Notes under the pieces: generated by a model
What the model was told of the DNA's origin: nothing
The model's input: only the letters and a program-made list of their open reading frames with translations
The model's database searches: none
Program-made: the position numbers and the translations under genes
Assembly (NCBI GenBank): GCA_030704615.1
Contig: CM060731.1
Span: 8,124,001 to 8,188,000, forward strand
Direction: 5' to 3'
Length of the DNA stretch: 64,000 nt
Source of the DNA: Takakia lepidozioides
Taxonomy: Eukaryota; Streptophyta; Takakiopsida; Takakiales; Takakiaceae
In this document: positions 22,291-32,039 of the stretch, in pieces
Numbering within the stretch: position 1 is the first letter of the stretch
How the letters are laid out: the number at the start of each line of letters is the position of its first letter

Positions 22291-23420
22291 GACCTTGTGT
22301 CATGACCCATGGAGGATTTGACCGACCATCAACTCAAAAGAACGTCTTATGTGTGCTGTTTGTGTCTGTAGTAAGGTAATGTCAGATTTGTCCATGAGAA
22401 CCACCACGGAGCAGCTGAGCGAGCAGAGATTGAAACACGGCCTGCTAAGACCAAGCTGACTCTCCCAAGAACCTTGTAAACATCAGGAAGAATACCAAAT
22501 CATGGTACTAACAGGAGCCAAAAGCCCACATTTGCAGGATGGACAAATTTCTTCACATCCTACATTAAGAAAAAGCCACACCTTGCGATTGCGATTGTTC
22601 CACCATCGTGAAGGATCTGTAAAAAACTCATGTCAGCTCTGCTCCGTGCTGCAAATTCAGGGAACAAAAACAGTCAGAGAAGCAGGTCACATTTTATTTG
22701 GAGGCACAAATATTTGAAGTCGAAGGTCAATAACGTATGGAGGAGTTAACTAGATGTGGTTAAAGATTTCCAGAATGATTCCCAATGATTTCAAGACCAC
22801 ACTGTTCGTTCATAGTTCATACATAACGAAAACTCCATTCCAGGGTTAGCCAAGGTACAATAAGCTTGAAAGCCAAACACTGACTTCATGTGCATGTGAC
22901 TTTGCTAAGAAACATTTGGTAACACATGAAAAGTTTTCCAGCCACCAGTATAACCAAAGAGAATGACCCCATCAGTGTGACTCACCATAATTGACTACTC
23001 TGATATGTGAAATCTACACTTTCACAACATATTTTCGCAAGGGGAAATACGCCTCTTTCTTCTTTTGTTTCTCTGTTTTCAAAGAAGTCTACAACCATCT
23101 CAACCCATTCTTCGTTATGACGTGAAGTAAGATATATTACATGCTCAGCAGGGCCTTTGGAAAACAACTGCCATCACATGGAAAACTACTGCTGCAAAAC
23201 AATGAAGCATTAACTGAAAAGTGCTGGGCAAATCAAGGAAGAGAGATCCAGCCATGGATGAGTTACCAGGACTAAGAGCCCATTTCTCCCAAAGGGGTAC
23301 TACTTGCTCATGGCTGCTAATATAGTTACAATTCCAAGGACACAATACCTACATCTGCAGACTCAGAGATGGGGCATGCATCATTACAGGGGGCACGTGA
23401 AGTAAAAAACCCTAACTGGC
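22290..23420. other. Non-coding spacer
   Basis: No gene is recognised. 22290-22470 is repeated at 23660-23840 (shared text GTGTCATGACCCATGGAGG). The remainder shows no domain on either strand. Confidence 0.5.
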
Positions 23421-23425
23421 CATAC

Positions 23426-23518
23426 ATTTTGGACAACTTATTTGGTGCACCACCCGTCACCTTCGCCACTCTCAGAAGAGCAAGCTCTGCCTTTAGCTCC
23501 TTCAACTGTGCCCACAAC
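23426..23518 (-). pseudogene. RPL35: Captured exon of ribosomal protein L35 (uL29)
   Basis: The - strand reads [20 protein letters not shown] then PNKLSK, the highly conserved core of eukaryotic ribosomal protein L35, which sits at the exit tunnel of the large ribosomal subunit. The reading stops at a perfect-looking 5' splice site (AAAAT then GTATGG), which fits the exon boundary if the next codon completes Ile. No other L35 exon is found nearby, and the 5' side lacks an obvious acceptor. It is therefore an isolated exon in the block inserted in gypsy B, not a working gene. Coding text is intact, suggesting recent capture. Confidence 0.8.
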
Positions 23519-23765
23519 GATAGTCCCCCATGCATAGCATCAGGTGTCCGTTTCATTCCAAAAGACATCGTCACTACCAAAAGTTTTAGCCTGATCTGAT
23601 TGATGAGAGGGCAAAACTGGCTGAAAATAGGTCAAAGAAGAAGGTGCCCTCACCACATTGTCCTCGTCCTTGTGTCATGACCCATGGAGGATTTGACTGA
23701 CCATGAACCCAAACGGACCTCTTGTGTGTGCTGCTTGTGTCTGTAGTCCGGTAATGTCGGATTGG

Positions 23766-23990
23766 TCCATGAAAACCACCACGGTGCAGCTGAGCGAGCA
23801 GAGATTGAAACACGACTTGGTAAGACCAACCTGGCGAGGAGCGGATTGGTCCATGAGAACCACCACGGTGCAGCTGAGCAAACAGAGATTGAAACACGAC
23901 CTGCTAAGAAATCCGCTCCTCGACAACCACCACGGTGCAGCTGAGCGAGCAGAGATTGAAACACGACCTGCTAAGACCAACCCTGCACGA
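23766..23990. repeat. Imperfect tandem repeat
   Basis: Three units share ACCACCACGGTGCAGCTGAG followed by AGAGATTGAAACACGAC, starting near 23777, 23858 and 23927. A single related unit is at 22398-22465. Translations in several frames are repeat artefacts. Confidence 0.7.
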
Positions 23991-24132
23991 GGACATAGTG
24001 CGTGCAGTAGCGATAGGGCTTAGTGGGGCTTAGTGCATGAGGGGAAAAAAAAACTACGCGAGGAGTTTGAAACCGCGACGCCATGGCGGACAATGAAAGC
24101 CCTTACCAGTAAGCTACATACGCCCATTTGAA
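23960..24132 (-). mobile_element. tRNA-like SINE, family S2
   Basis: On the - strand TATGTAGCTTACTGGTAAGG (24120-24101) fits a pol III A-box and GGTTTCAAACTCC (24074-24062) fits a B-box, with about 30 bases between them. An A/T-run region follows near 24045-24053. It lies at the right edge of the insertion inside gypsy B. It differs from family S1. Confidence 0.5.
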
Positions 24133-24149
24133 ATTCCCCCCTAAAAGTA

Positions 24150-24735
24150 TGTATATATACTTTTGTAAAGAACTTGCACTTTTCGGGGTGCAGTTTCAAC
24201 CCGTGCGCTCTCAAGTGCTCAAACATCACCTGAACGTGTTTCTCCTGCTCCTCAACCGTAGCACTAAAGACGATGATGTCATCAATGTAGCACCGGGCGA
24301 AGTCTAGCCCCGCGAGAATCCTATCCATGACCCTCTGAAACTCTGCAGGAACATTCTTCAACCCAAACGGTAAGAACCGCATTGGTACAAACAATCCTTC
24401 CCATGTTGGTCAATCCCCCAAAATGTCGTCTTTTGCTTGTCAGCCTCTTTGATTGGCAACTGGTGGTAACCGCATCGCAAGTCCAATGTGCTAAACACCT
24501 TTGCATGCCCAATGGCATCAAAGATCTCTCCTGGAGTTGGCATGACATATCTATCGGACTTAGTCTGACGGTTCACAGGACGATAGTCCCCACACATCCT
24601 TCTTTCTGTCCAATTGCCATAGATATCCTTCTTAGCTGGCATCACCGTTGCCGAGGCATACTCCTCGCCTGACAACTCCACCAATCCAGCTTCGAACAAC
24701 TCCATAGTCCGTGACTGGATCAATGACCTCTCCAT
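24150..24735 (-). pseudogene. Reverse transcriptase of gypsy B
   Basis: Reads IQSRTMELFEAGLVELSGEE, YASATVMPAKKDIYGNW, RRMCGDYRPVNRQTKSDRY, VFSTLDLRCGYHQLPI, then after a frame change near 24390 MRFLPFGLKNVPAEFQRVMD and the catalytic box CYIDDIIVFS (around 24280). It ends at LHPEKCKFFTKV near 24165, where sequence homology to pol stops abruptly at the inserted block. Catalytic Asp pair is intact; the frame is not. Confidence 0.9.
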
Positions 24736-24896
24736 GTCACTGTACTGGTAGGGCCTTCAAAAGATTGGCCTGTCACTTGCCAAATCAATACGAATCTCCT
24801 GACCTTTCAAACTCCCCAAATCCTTCAATCCGAAGGCAAAACAATTCCTATAAGCCCTTAGAAATCGTTGGATCCTCCGTCTCTCTCCTCCGGTGA

Positions 24897-25600
24897 CTAT
24901 AGGTCCAACATCTGGTTCCCAATTGTCCTCAGTGACTGCAACCTTGGGTACACCAGGCTTGGAGGTAGGAGACGCATCCTTTGGTTGCTAGATAGCAACC
25001 TCTTGGGCCTTGTCCGTCCAATCTGACTGTGGCGTAGCCTCCACTTGCTCCGCCATAGCCACCTTGAGAACATCCTCCGCGCAAGAAACATCCTCAACCT
25101 CCTTAAAAACCTTGGCCACCTTGGCCTCCAACTGATCCTGAGTCCATGGCTCTCCCCACTCCTCATACTGCTGCTTGAGAGATCCAATGACTCTTTCTTT
25201 GCACATCTCATCCCACATCTGCCATGGTGTTTGCAACCCACGATCCTGTACTCGCCCCCACTCACTGCCTCAGCCGTCCCGGTTGGCAGGGATGATGCAC
25301 CATCCGATGGGAGTGCAGAAGTAGTATCCAATGCTTGCAATCTCCGTTGCTCAGCCATGCACAAGCCAATGACCCATGTCAAGCAATTTAGATCCATTGC
25401 TTGAACCAACACTTGGCGGCGTGATATCTCTGACAGAGCTGGCACATCTGTAGTGCCCGTGGTAAAACCCATTGTCCGCTCTCGCTCATCCGCATTGGGC
25501 TCCACCAATTGCTGTAGCACACTGTCCCAAATCAACCCAGGACCATTGTCTCGGAAAGCATGAGACGAGGGGAAACTCATGACTGTAGGCAAGGCCATAC
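24897..25600 (-). pseudogene. Gag-pol linker region of gypsy B
   Basis: Several overlapping - strand frames. 25598-25240 reads open with WDSVLQQLVEPNADERERTM, and 25236-24988 reads acidic, helical text EEWGEPWTQDQLEAKVAKVF. A frame change near 25240 joins them. I do not recognise a protease active site. Position between gag and RT suggests it is the C-terminal part of gag or a linker. Confidence 0.55.
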
Positions 25601-25869
25601 GTGGCTACCCCACTCCAATAGCACCGCCGATCCAATCCAAGACTGCACCTGATGCACAACATGGAGTCATCCACAATCCCAACATGTCACATTGTTGTTG
25701 GCCTGAGAATGAAGGAAGTGACCTCTGCAATTGAGATCCTCTCTATCCTTCCCTGGGCTTCACCTGAGCCCCAGCCTCTTAATATATACATAGTTTGTAT
25801 GTGGGGGTATTAAATTAACCCCCTTTTGTTCACGCACGTTGGCTAGGAGCCCCACTTCGTTGTATCTCC

Positions 25870-26690
25870 TTACCAAACCCCACCATGACCACTCGTTCCT
25901 CCACCATATTGAGCTCTATCCGCTCTGCCAGCAAAAACACGTTTGCTAAGGTGAGTTGGGCCACTTGTAGGAGAGTTGCATCCCCATTCTCCTCGGCTCC
26001 TTGTCCAATATCTCATACCAGAATTGGACTGCTTGAGCTTTCGTAACCCCTTGGGTTACATTTATCAATCGCCTCATGCGTGTGTAAGCCTCCCTCAAAC
26101 TCTCAGTAGGCTTGCGCTGGAACGTAAGCTCCGCAATTTCTCCGTCCTTATCCCCTGGTAGTTTCTCCTCAACTCTTCGAAGAACTCCACAATTGGGTTA
26201 AAGGCAGGCATGGGTGCTGGTGCTGCAGCAGGAGCTTGAGTGGATTTTCTAGCTCCATTTTTACTTATCCCACTATTAGTGCTTGCAGTTGGGGATGTTG
26301 GTGTAGCTGCTGGTGTCGCCGCTGCCTTTGTGCCTCTAGTGATAGAGATATAGTCAGGTGACCAATATTGTCGTCACCCCTCAATCTCCACCTCATTTCC
26401 CCGCCTAAACTCATGGTAGTCATCCATATGCGGCCCCTCAAGGTGCTGAAACAGCCCCATCCACGTCATAAAAGGCATAAACAGTTGTGGATTGCGCATC
26501 TGCTACAAATCACACCAACTATCAAACTTCTGTATGAAATCATCAAGCTCGATGGTGCCCACAGCTCCAGAGTACCGACGTGGCCCCTTAGTAGCTCCAT
26601 ACATTTCCTCCATCGTATCCCACAACAATGGCACGGAAATGGCTTGTATCCTCGGCGATAATCCTCTTGACTCCGAGTCTGGTTAGGGAC
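25870..26690 (-). pseudogene. Gag of gypsy B
   Basis: The - strand carries retrotransposon-Gag-like text in pieces: IELDDFIQKFDSWCDLQQMR (about 26560), PQLFMPFMTWMGLFQHLEGP, an Ala/Thr/Pro-rich linker (26330-26200), then TRMRRLINVTQGVTKAQAVQ with FWYEILDKEPRRMG (about 26080-25990). Several stops interrupt it. No CCHC knuckle was found. It begins abruptly at about 26690, next to the chimeric gypsy fragment. Confidence 0.6.
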
Positions 26691-26694
26691 CATT

Positions 26695-26965
26695 CAAAAT
26701 TATTCGACAAATAAATCCGGTCAGATTTCGGCTTGAACTCCCACGAAGAATGCGCTTCCAGTATCTGGTACTCCAGTCCAGTTTCCAGCATTCCAGTATT
26801 CAAGTCGTGTTCCAATATCTTGTACTCTTGATCATTGTTATAAAGATCGTCTTGATTCCTATTTACTCATCGTGTATTCAGCCACGCCGACCTTGACTTC
26901 TTGTCTAGTCTTGTACCTCTAGTCTGATCTCTTATTTGTGTCCAGTCATGTTCTCGTCCCTGACA
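26695..26965 (+). mobile_element. Chimeric fragment: chromovirus A integrase joined to its LTR
   Basis: 26695-26755 matches the integrase C-terminal region at 9717-9783 (shared text GGGACCATTCAAAATTATTC). The sequence then jumps directly into the LTR at CCAGTATCTGGTACTCCAGT and continues to the LTR end CCCTGACA at 26965. The chromodomain, the downstream gap and the first two thirds of the LTR are missing, so this is an internal deletion derivative of the chromovirus A family. Confidence 0.8.
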
Positions 26966-27130
26966 GTAGGTATTGAAGGTCACCTCGTCACATCTGGTGG
27001 ATTCGAGCCTCTTTTGACAGACTGAAAGACATTTGGTAAGAGCCATAATCTTTCTCTTCCTAGAGGCTGCTATGTCTCTGCCCATTTTCTGACTGGCCAC
27101 TCTAGCAGCTTTAAGCTTAGACATGAATCT
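26966..27130 (-). pseudogene. 5' piece of the L1-like LINE ORF2
   Basis: On the - strand the frame reads NPTDRFMSKLKAARVASQKM, KIMALTKCLSVCQKRLEST and DEVTFNTY, then meets an LTR end. This Lys/Arg-rich helical text is typical of the segment between endonuclease and RT in plant L1 ORF2. The last five bases before the LTR are CCTAC, identical to the five bases that start the LINE at 3654. The two pieces are probably halves of one LINE copy. Confidence 0.65.
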
Positions 27131-27164
27131 GTCTGTCGGGTTTTGATGGTCAAAGCATTTTGTT

Positions 27165-27330
27165 ATCCAGTTATGCAAACAAGCCCAAGTTTTCGTGAAA
27201 AAAATAAAACTATGAAAACTTAAAATAATAATATATTAAAATACTCATAAATTGAAATGAAGATAGGGTCAACTTGTGGTGAACCCGAGAACTTAGATCA
27301 TAACCTCCGGTTCTAAATGGGTTCATAACC
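27165..27330 (-). repeat. Second copy of the 157-bp module
   Basis: Inverted copy of 1585-1741 with few differences, e.g. both carry TTATGAGTATT and CACGAAAACTTGGG. The 13-bp duplication seen at the first copy is absent here. It lies directly beside the LINE 5' piece. Confidence 0.75.
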
Positions 27331-28440
27331 TGCCTCTTTGGGCCATTAGTTCTAAATAAAATCAAACACAAAACAAAATTTCAAGAGGACAAGTTCTCTA
27401 CCGATGGCGGTTATCTCAGTTCTTCATATCCGGCGGTTGCTAACATAAGCGGATATCATGGCATTTTTTGACCTAAAGCAGATTTACATATTTATATCTA
27501 AGTTGGGGGGGTTGGTATCCATGCTCACGTGAGCACAACCCACTATCATGGGGGTTGTATGTTTTTAAACCGCGGTCATAGGAATTACATGTATTGAGGG
27601 TTGTGGAAAAACTGATGATTCTAAACAGAAACTCGGAAAGCGTGTTTGAAACGCGCTATTATCATCTGGGAGCTGGTTAGGCAAATCCCAGATGACGCCC
27701 TTTCTTTTATGGGTTGTGAAAAAAAACCAAGAAAAACCTACATAAAGGCCATTTAGTAAAAAAAATAAAAGTTAAGCAGGAAAAATTTTAAACTCTCAAA
27801 CCATTTTCAATAGAGAAGGACAAGAAAAAATAAGCATAAATTGTAGTGTGTCTTGTCGGTTAGGGTAGTACCCCCACTATTTGCCTTCACGACCTTCGCA
27901 GGGTTATTTTTTCGCTACTTTTCTCTTCTTTTCTTCTCCTTTCTGCTTTTCTCCTTTTATAAATTAGATTACCGCTGTCCCTTTAATACAAAAATAAGCG
28001 GCTAGTCACGAAATGGCTCGAGCCTAATTACAAACTAAAAGGCTAGCACTGGCCGTCCTATTGTATTGAAATAAAAATTTATATTTGAAACATAAGATCG
28101 AAACGGTCAACACCAATAGTAATTCCTGTGCATAAAACTTAACAAATAAATTGGAGATTTAGAATTGTAATATTTTGTATTTTCCCCTTGATAGAAGATA
28201 ATAATAATACATTAAATGCAAGGAACAAATATGAAAAGATAAAGTTGAAGGTGATATTGGAATTGGAGGGATAAATTTGAAAAGAACTAAATGAAATGGA
28301 ATTCAATGTGATAAAACTGAATATAATGGAAGTCATTCTGATAAAACTGAGAGAAAGTGAATATATATATATATATATAAAATGTGAGGCCATGTAAATC
28401 AATTGAATAAAATATTCAATGTGTCTTGAATATAATAGAA
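27331..28440. other. Non-coding
   Basis: No gene seen. A palindrome GCTCACGTGAGC is at 27533-27544, a pyrimidine-rich tract at 27900-27960, and an (AT)n run at 28363-28378. Confidence 0.5.
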
Positions 28441-28479
28441 CTAAAAGGGATATATCTGAAGGGAACTTGTTTTGTTTTG

Positions 28480-29470
28480 TAGCGTCGTTGAGATCTCCCA
28501 AACCGCGCGGCCTCAGGGCGGGTGCTTGGTGTCGTTGGAAAGTCCTCGGGGAGGAGGGGTGCACCGGCTTGGTCTCATGATTTTTGGACCAGCGGTGTGG
28601 GAGATCTGGAATTTCAAGTGCTTTGGGTTGTTAAAAATTCAAGAAAAATAGCAAAGTGGGCTTTTCTGGAGCACTCATTGGCCCTTCATGTGGGAGATTT
28701 GGAATTTCAAATACTTTTGGTCGCTGGAAATTCGCAAAAAATAGCATATATCAATATATGAAGCCTCGACATGGGAGATTGCAAAATAGCAAAGTAGGCA
28801 ATGACATAGAGATCTCCCAAACTGTAGGTCTTTGGATACATTGGGGATTGCAGTGGACATTGGAGGTCACACTTGGGCCTCTACATGGGAGATGCACTTG
28901 ACATGAATAGAAGATTGCACTTGGGCTTAGATTTCAATTTTTCACACATGGGCCAACGGCATAGGCTACACTAGAGGTCACACTTGGGCCTCAACAAAAT
29001 AGACGCACTGGGAGACATAAGAAATTGCACTCGGTCTTGAATGACAGTGGACACTTGGGCATCTACATGGGAGATGCACTTGGATACATAAAAGATTGCA
29101 CACTTGGCTTAGATGGGCCTCGATATAGGAGACGCACATGGGAGATGTCATTGGATACATATGAGATTGCACTTGGGCTTAAATGACAGTGGACAGTTGG
29201 GCCTCTACACGGGAGATACACTTGGATACATAAATAAATGCACTTGGGCTTAGATGGGCCTCGACATAGGAGACGCACTAGGATACATAGGAAATTGCAC
29301 TTGGTCTTAGATTTCAAGTATTCACACATGGGCCAACGGCTCAAGCTACCGTAGAGGTCGACTTGGGCCTCGATATAGGAGACGCACTTAGATACATAGG
29401 AGATTGCACGTGGGCTTAGATGACCCTGGACACTTGGGCCAACGGCACAGGCTACCCTAGTAAATAATGA
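28480..29470 (+). repeat. GGGAGAT-type degenerate repeat element
   Basis: Starts GTAGCGTCGTTGAGATCTCC and continues with an array of diverged units containing GGGAGATTGCACTTGGGC and GACAGTGGACACTTGGGCC, ending GGCTACCCTAGT. A copy in opposite orientation occupies 43980-44525. Shorter copies of the left end lie at 31190-31385 and 38398-38590 (opposite strand) and 44755-44838 (same strand). No coding sequence was recognised. Confidence 0.7.
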
Positions 29471-29935
29471 AAAAGTACCAAGTATCTTTGGGTTCACTAC
29501 TAGTGCAACGGTAGCACGTGAGGATGTGGTAGAAGAGGTCTCGGGTCAGATATATGTATAACATCCGGCAGTGGAAGGATTTTGTTTGGTTAAATTTTTC
29601 CGGGAGTGTTTTTGGATTTAATTATCATTGAATATCGTAGGCAGATACGGCATATATCTATACATTGTCATGAGGTGATGTGAGCAAATTTTAAGCATGT
29701 GTTACACTGTAATGAAAATGTGCCGGAGAAAAATTGTGAAACTATTAAGAACTATGCTCACGAGCGCACAAGCCATCCAATATTTTCTTTTTCTTTTCTT
29801 TTCTTTTTTCCAAAAGGTATGAGGTGGACCATCCAATATTATTAACACGAACAAGATACCCATCCGATTTTTTATTTTTTTTTAAAAACAATACTTAATT
29901 TCACCAATGAGACTATTCTTTTTTCATTTTCTGTA

Positions 29936-30440
29936 TCTACAACCGAGGCTGAGTATATTGCCTCTACTTTAGCAGCAAAAAAAGTCATTTGGCTTAGGAG
30001 ATTAATGGCAGATTTGGGACATGCCAGCTACTATTATTATGTGTGATAATCAAAGTGCAATTGCGTTAACAGCAAATCCGCAATATCATTTGAAATCAAA
30101 ACGTATTGAAATACAGTTCCATTATATAAGAGAAAAACTACTTAGTGGATAATTAAAATTAGAATATCCTAGTACATGGGCCATTTCAACAGTCGAATAA
30201 TTTATTTTTATTTTGAGAATTCCATTTCGACATATTCTATTGTCATTTCAGTGCAATGTTATTTAATTTCACAAAATCAATTTCCGAAATTTTCCACAAT
30301 CTTCAAAATATTAAAATTTGTGTCGAAATTGCCCCTATACTACGGTGTTGTACTAGTGAGGAAATGGCTACAGATTTTCTTACGAAAAACGTATCTAGAG
30401 AAAAATATTTATAATGTATGCAGATATTAAGTGTAGCACT
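29936..30440 (+). pseudogene. Ty1/copia RNase H fragment
   Basis: Reads STTEAEYIASTLAAKKVIWL, DNQSAIALTANPQYHLKSKR and IEIQFHYIREKL, typical of copia RNase H, with stops. It is interrupted at 30168-30345 by a MITE, then resumes with EEMATDFLTKNVSREKYL before the polypurine tract TCAGGGGGAG. Only the 3' end of the element is present. Confidence 0.88.
30168..30345. mobile_element. MITE family M1, copy 2 (in copia RNase H)
   Basis: Ends CCTAGTACATGGGCCATTTC on the left and, as inverted repeat, GTGTCGAAATTGCCCC...TACTACGG on the right. The internal sequence matches the copy at 30894-31092. It splits the copia reading frame, so it inserted after the copia element. Confidence 0.75.
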
Positions 30441-30450
30441 TCAGGGGGAG

Positions 30451-30663
30451 TGTTAAGATATGAAGTATTAGTACGTTAGTACTATCCTGAATACTAGGAA
30501 TACCATTAGTCATGACCATTAATAGCATAAATAGGAAGAGTTATATTGCATAGTATATGAAGACCTTTTTGTAACAGAAATATACAAACATTTATATCTA
30601 GATTTGTTTCAATGTCTTCTCTTATTGTCCTCTTGTCTTTAATGCTTTAGCATAAATTCAACA
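30451..30663 (+). repeat. Copia 3' LTR
   Basis: Begins TGTTAAGATATGAAG right after the polypurine tract TCAGGGGGAG and ends ATAAATTCAACA, giving TG...CA termini and a length of 213 bases. No second LTR is in the window. Confidence 0.75.
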
Positions 30664-30705
30664 AATCCCCTATGCATCCAAGTGTGTGTCTCCTATGTAG
30701 TATGA

Positions 30706-31678
30706 GGAGGCCCATGTATAAAGAATCGAAATCGATATACTAAAATGAAGTTGGATGTTTGTTTAGTTATAAAGATTGTGTGGTACATGAATGAACTAAT
30801 GTTTAAAGAATATTGACTGCATGAACAAAATGAGCAACAATGTAATGTGATTCAGAGATTGGAATTTGGTGAAAGAGTTAGAAGTTTCTATTACCGTAGT
30901 ACATAGGTCATTTCAACACTCATATGTCGAATATTTCTTTTATTTTGAGAATTCCATTTCGACATATAAAATATTCCCAAAGATGCTTTATTATCATTCA
31001 CAAAGTTATTTAATTTCACAAAATTAATTTCTAAATTTTTCAACAATCTTTGAAATATTAAAATTTGTGTCGAAATGGCCCTTGTACTACGGTAATACTT
31101 CTGTATATACAATCATATATTGAAAAAACCAATTTTTTTCCATGAATATATTGAATAGTAATATATCGTAAGCATTGTCCCAGGAAAGCCCACATTGCTA
31201 TTTTTCACGAATTTTTCCATCGATCAAAAGTACTTGAAATTCGATATCTCCCACACCCACACTGCAGGTCCAAAAATGATCATGAGACCAAGCCGGTGCA
31301 CCCCTCCTCATCAAAGGCTTTTCAACGGTACCAAGCACCACGGCTAGGCGGCCCGCGGTCTGGGAGATCTTAGCGTTACAAAACCAAACTAAACTAAACT
31401 AACTAACTAACTACCTTGCTCCAATATTGATAACCCTATCGCACCTAGCAATGTTCTTGACAGTTGCTTGTCCACAAGAGAGAGAGAATGTGTGTGTGTG
31501 TGTGTGTGTGTGTGTGGTATTTTTGGTGTAACTCCGAGTTCCTAGTATCCATTCAACTAAAATTGTTCATTCAATGACAGCTTTGATCGAGCTTCACATT
31601 TCATTTGGACTCGGTCCCAGCTTTGTCTGAAATCAATTTAGTGTCTGTAATCTGTGGTTTCTTATACACTTGCTTTCA
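30706..31678 (+). repeat. Long direct duplication, copy 1 (contains MITE)
   Basis: Matches 38126-38930 along its length, sharing GGCCCATGT, AAATCGATATACTAAAATG, a (GT)n run (31487-31514) and TTCTTATACACTTGCTTTCA at the end. It carries a 199-bp MITE that the other copy lacks. Confidence 0.88.
30894..31092. mobile_element. MITE family M1, copy 1, TA target duplication
   Basis: 199 bases with terminal inverted repeats of about 25 bases (left CCGTAGTACATAGGTCATTT, right end reading inward CCGTAGTACAAGGGCCATTT), flanked by TA on both sides. The sister duplication at 38126-38930 has the unoccupied site CTATTAATACTT near 38310, so both filled and empty states are visible. TA duplication suggests a Tc1/mariner-type mobiliser. 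No coding capacity. Confidence 0.9.
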
Positions 31679-32030
31679 CATGCACGCTGGTCTACTGTTC
31701 ACAGACCATTCAGTTCCAGGACCGAAAACAGTTGTGGAGAGGTGATCTAGCTTCACTAGGGTGGTTGCAGCGATCACTGATCATATTGAAGATGGTCGCC
31801 TAACCATACTCCTCACCAGCACTAGCAACCCTTCTTGTAGTCAAACATGGTATTTTCTCCTTCTACTTTTGTCAACTGATGTTTACAAAATTATCGAAGT
31901 TTTCTCTCTTTCTAAAACTAAAACTTTCTCCGTCTAAATTGGGGGCAAGGTCTATAGCCTCAAGGCAACTGCAAACAACGTGTTATGAGTACATTTCTCT
32001 TTCTCTCTCTCTCTCTCTCTTTCCAAGGAT
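31380..32030. other. Non-coding with microsatellites
   Basis: Contains (GT)n at 31487-31514 and a (CT)n run at 31995-32018. The outer part belongs to the long duplication. No gene was recognised at 31680-31990. Confidence 0.5.
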
Positions 32031-32039
32031 GATGATGGC

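Larger units (their letters stand above)
18598..24150. other. 5.5-kb insertion inside gypsy B pol with captured gene pieces
   Basis: This block interrupts pol between RT and RNase H. Its left edge reads CACTACAATACAAGCTCGG, which looks like a CACTA-type terminus. The right edge, near 24050-24150, contains a tRNA-like SINE head, and no matching inverted terminus was found there. Inside are PPR pseudogene segments on the - strand, serially repeated spacer segments and an L35 exon. AT-rich sequence fills 18960-19260. The vehicle that brought the block is unresolved. Confidence 0.6.
15904..26690 (-). mobile_element. Ty3/gypsy element B with PHD-finger Pol, interrupted
   Basis: A second LTR retrotransposon, read right to left: gag (26690-25870), a poorly defined region (25600-24897), RT (24735-24150), RNase H (18597-17904), integrase (17950-17032) and a terminal PHD-finger module (17016-16681). 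RT and RNase H are separated by a 5.5-kb insertion (18598 to about 24150). Stops and frame changes are frequent. Its sequence is clearly different from chromovirus A, and it has no chromodomain. Confidence 0.85.

Noticed and set aside
22380-23990. A CRISPR-like array because of regularly repeated AGAGATTGAAACACGAC
   Set aside because: The repeats are longer than that word, spacers are themselves similar, and the sequence is eukaryotic nuclear DNA.
23586-24023. Several overlapping frames on both strands as a new protein
   Set aside because: They arise from the imperfect tandem repeat, which keeps frames open by chance.
27000-27180. A host gene encoding a basic helical protein
   Set aside because: Text and position fit LINE ORF2 upstream of RT, and it ends exactly at an LTR junction.
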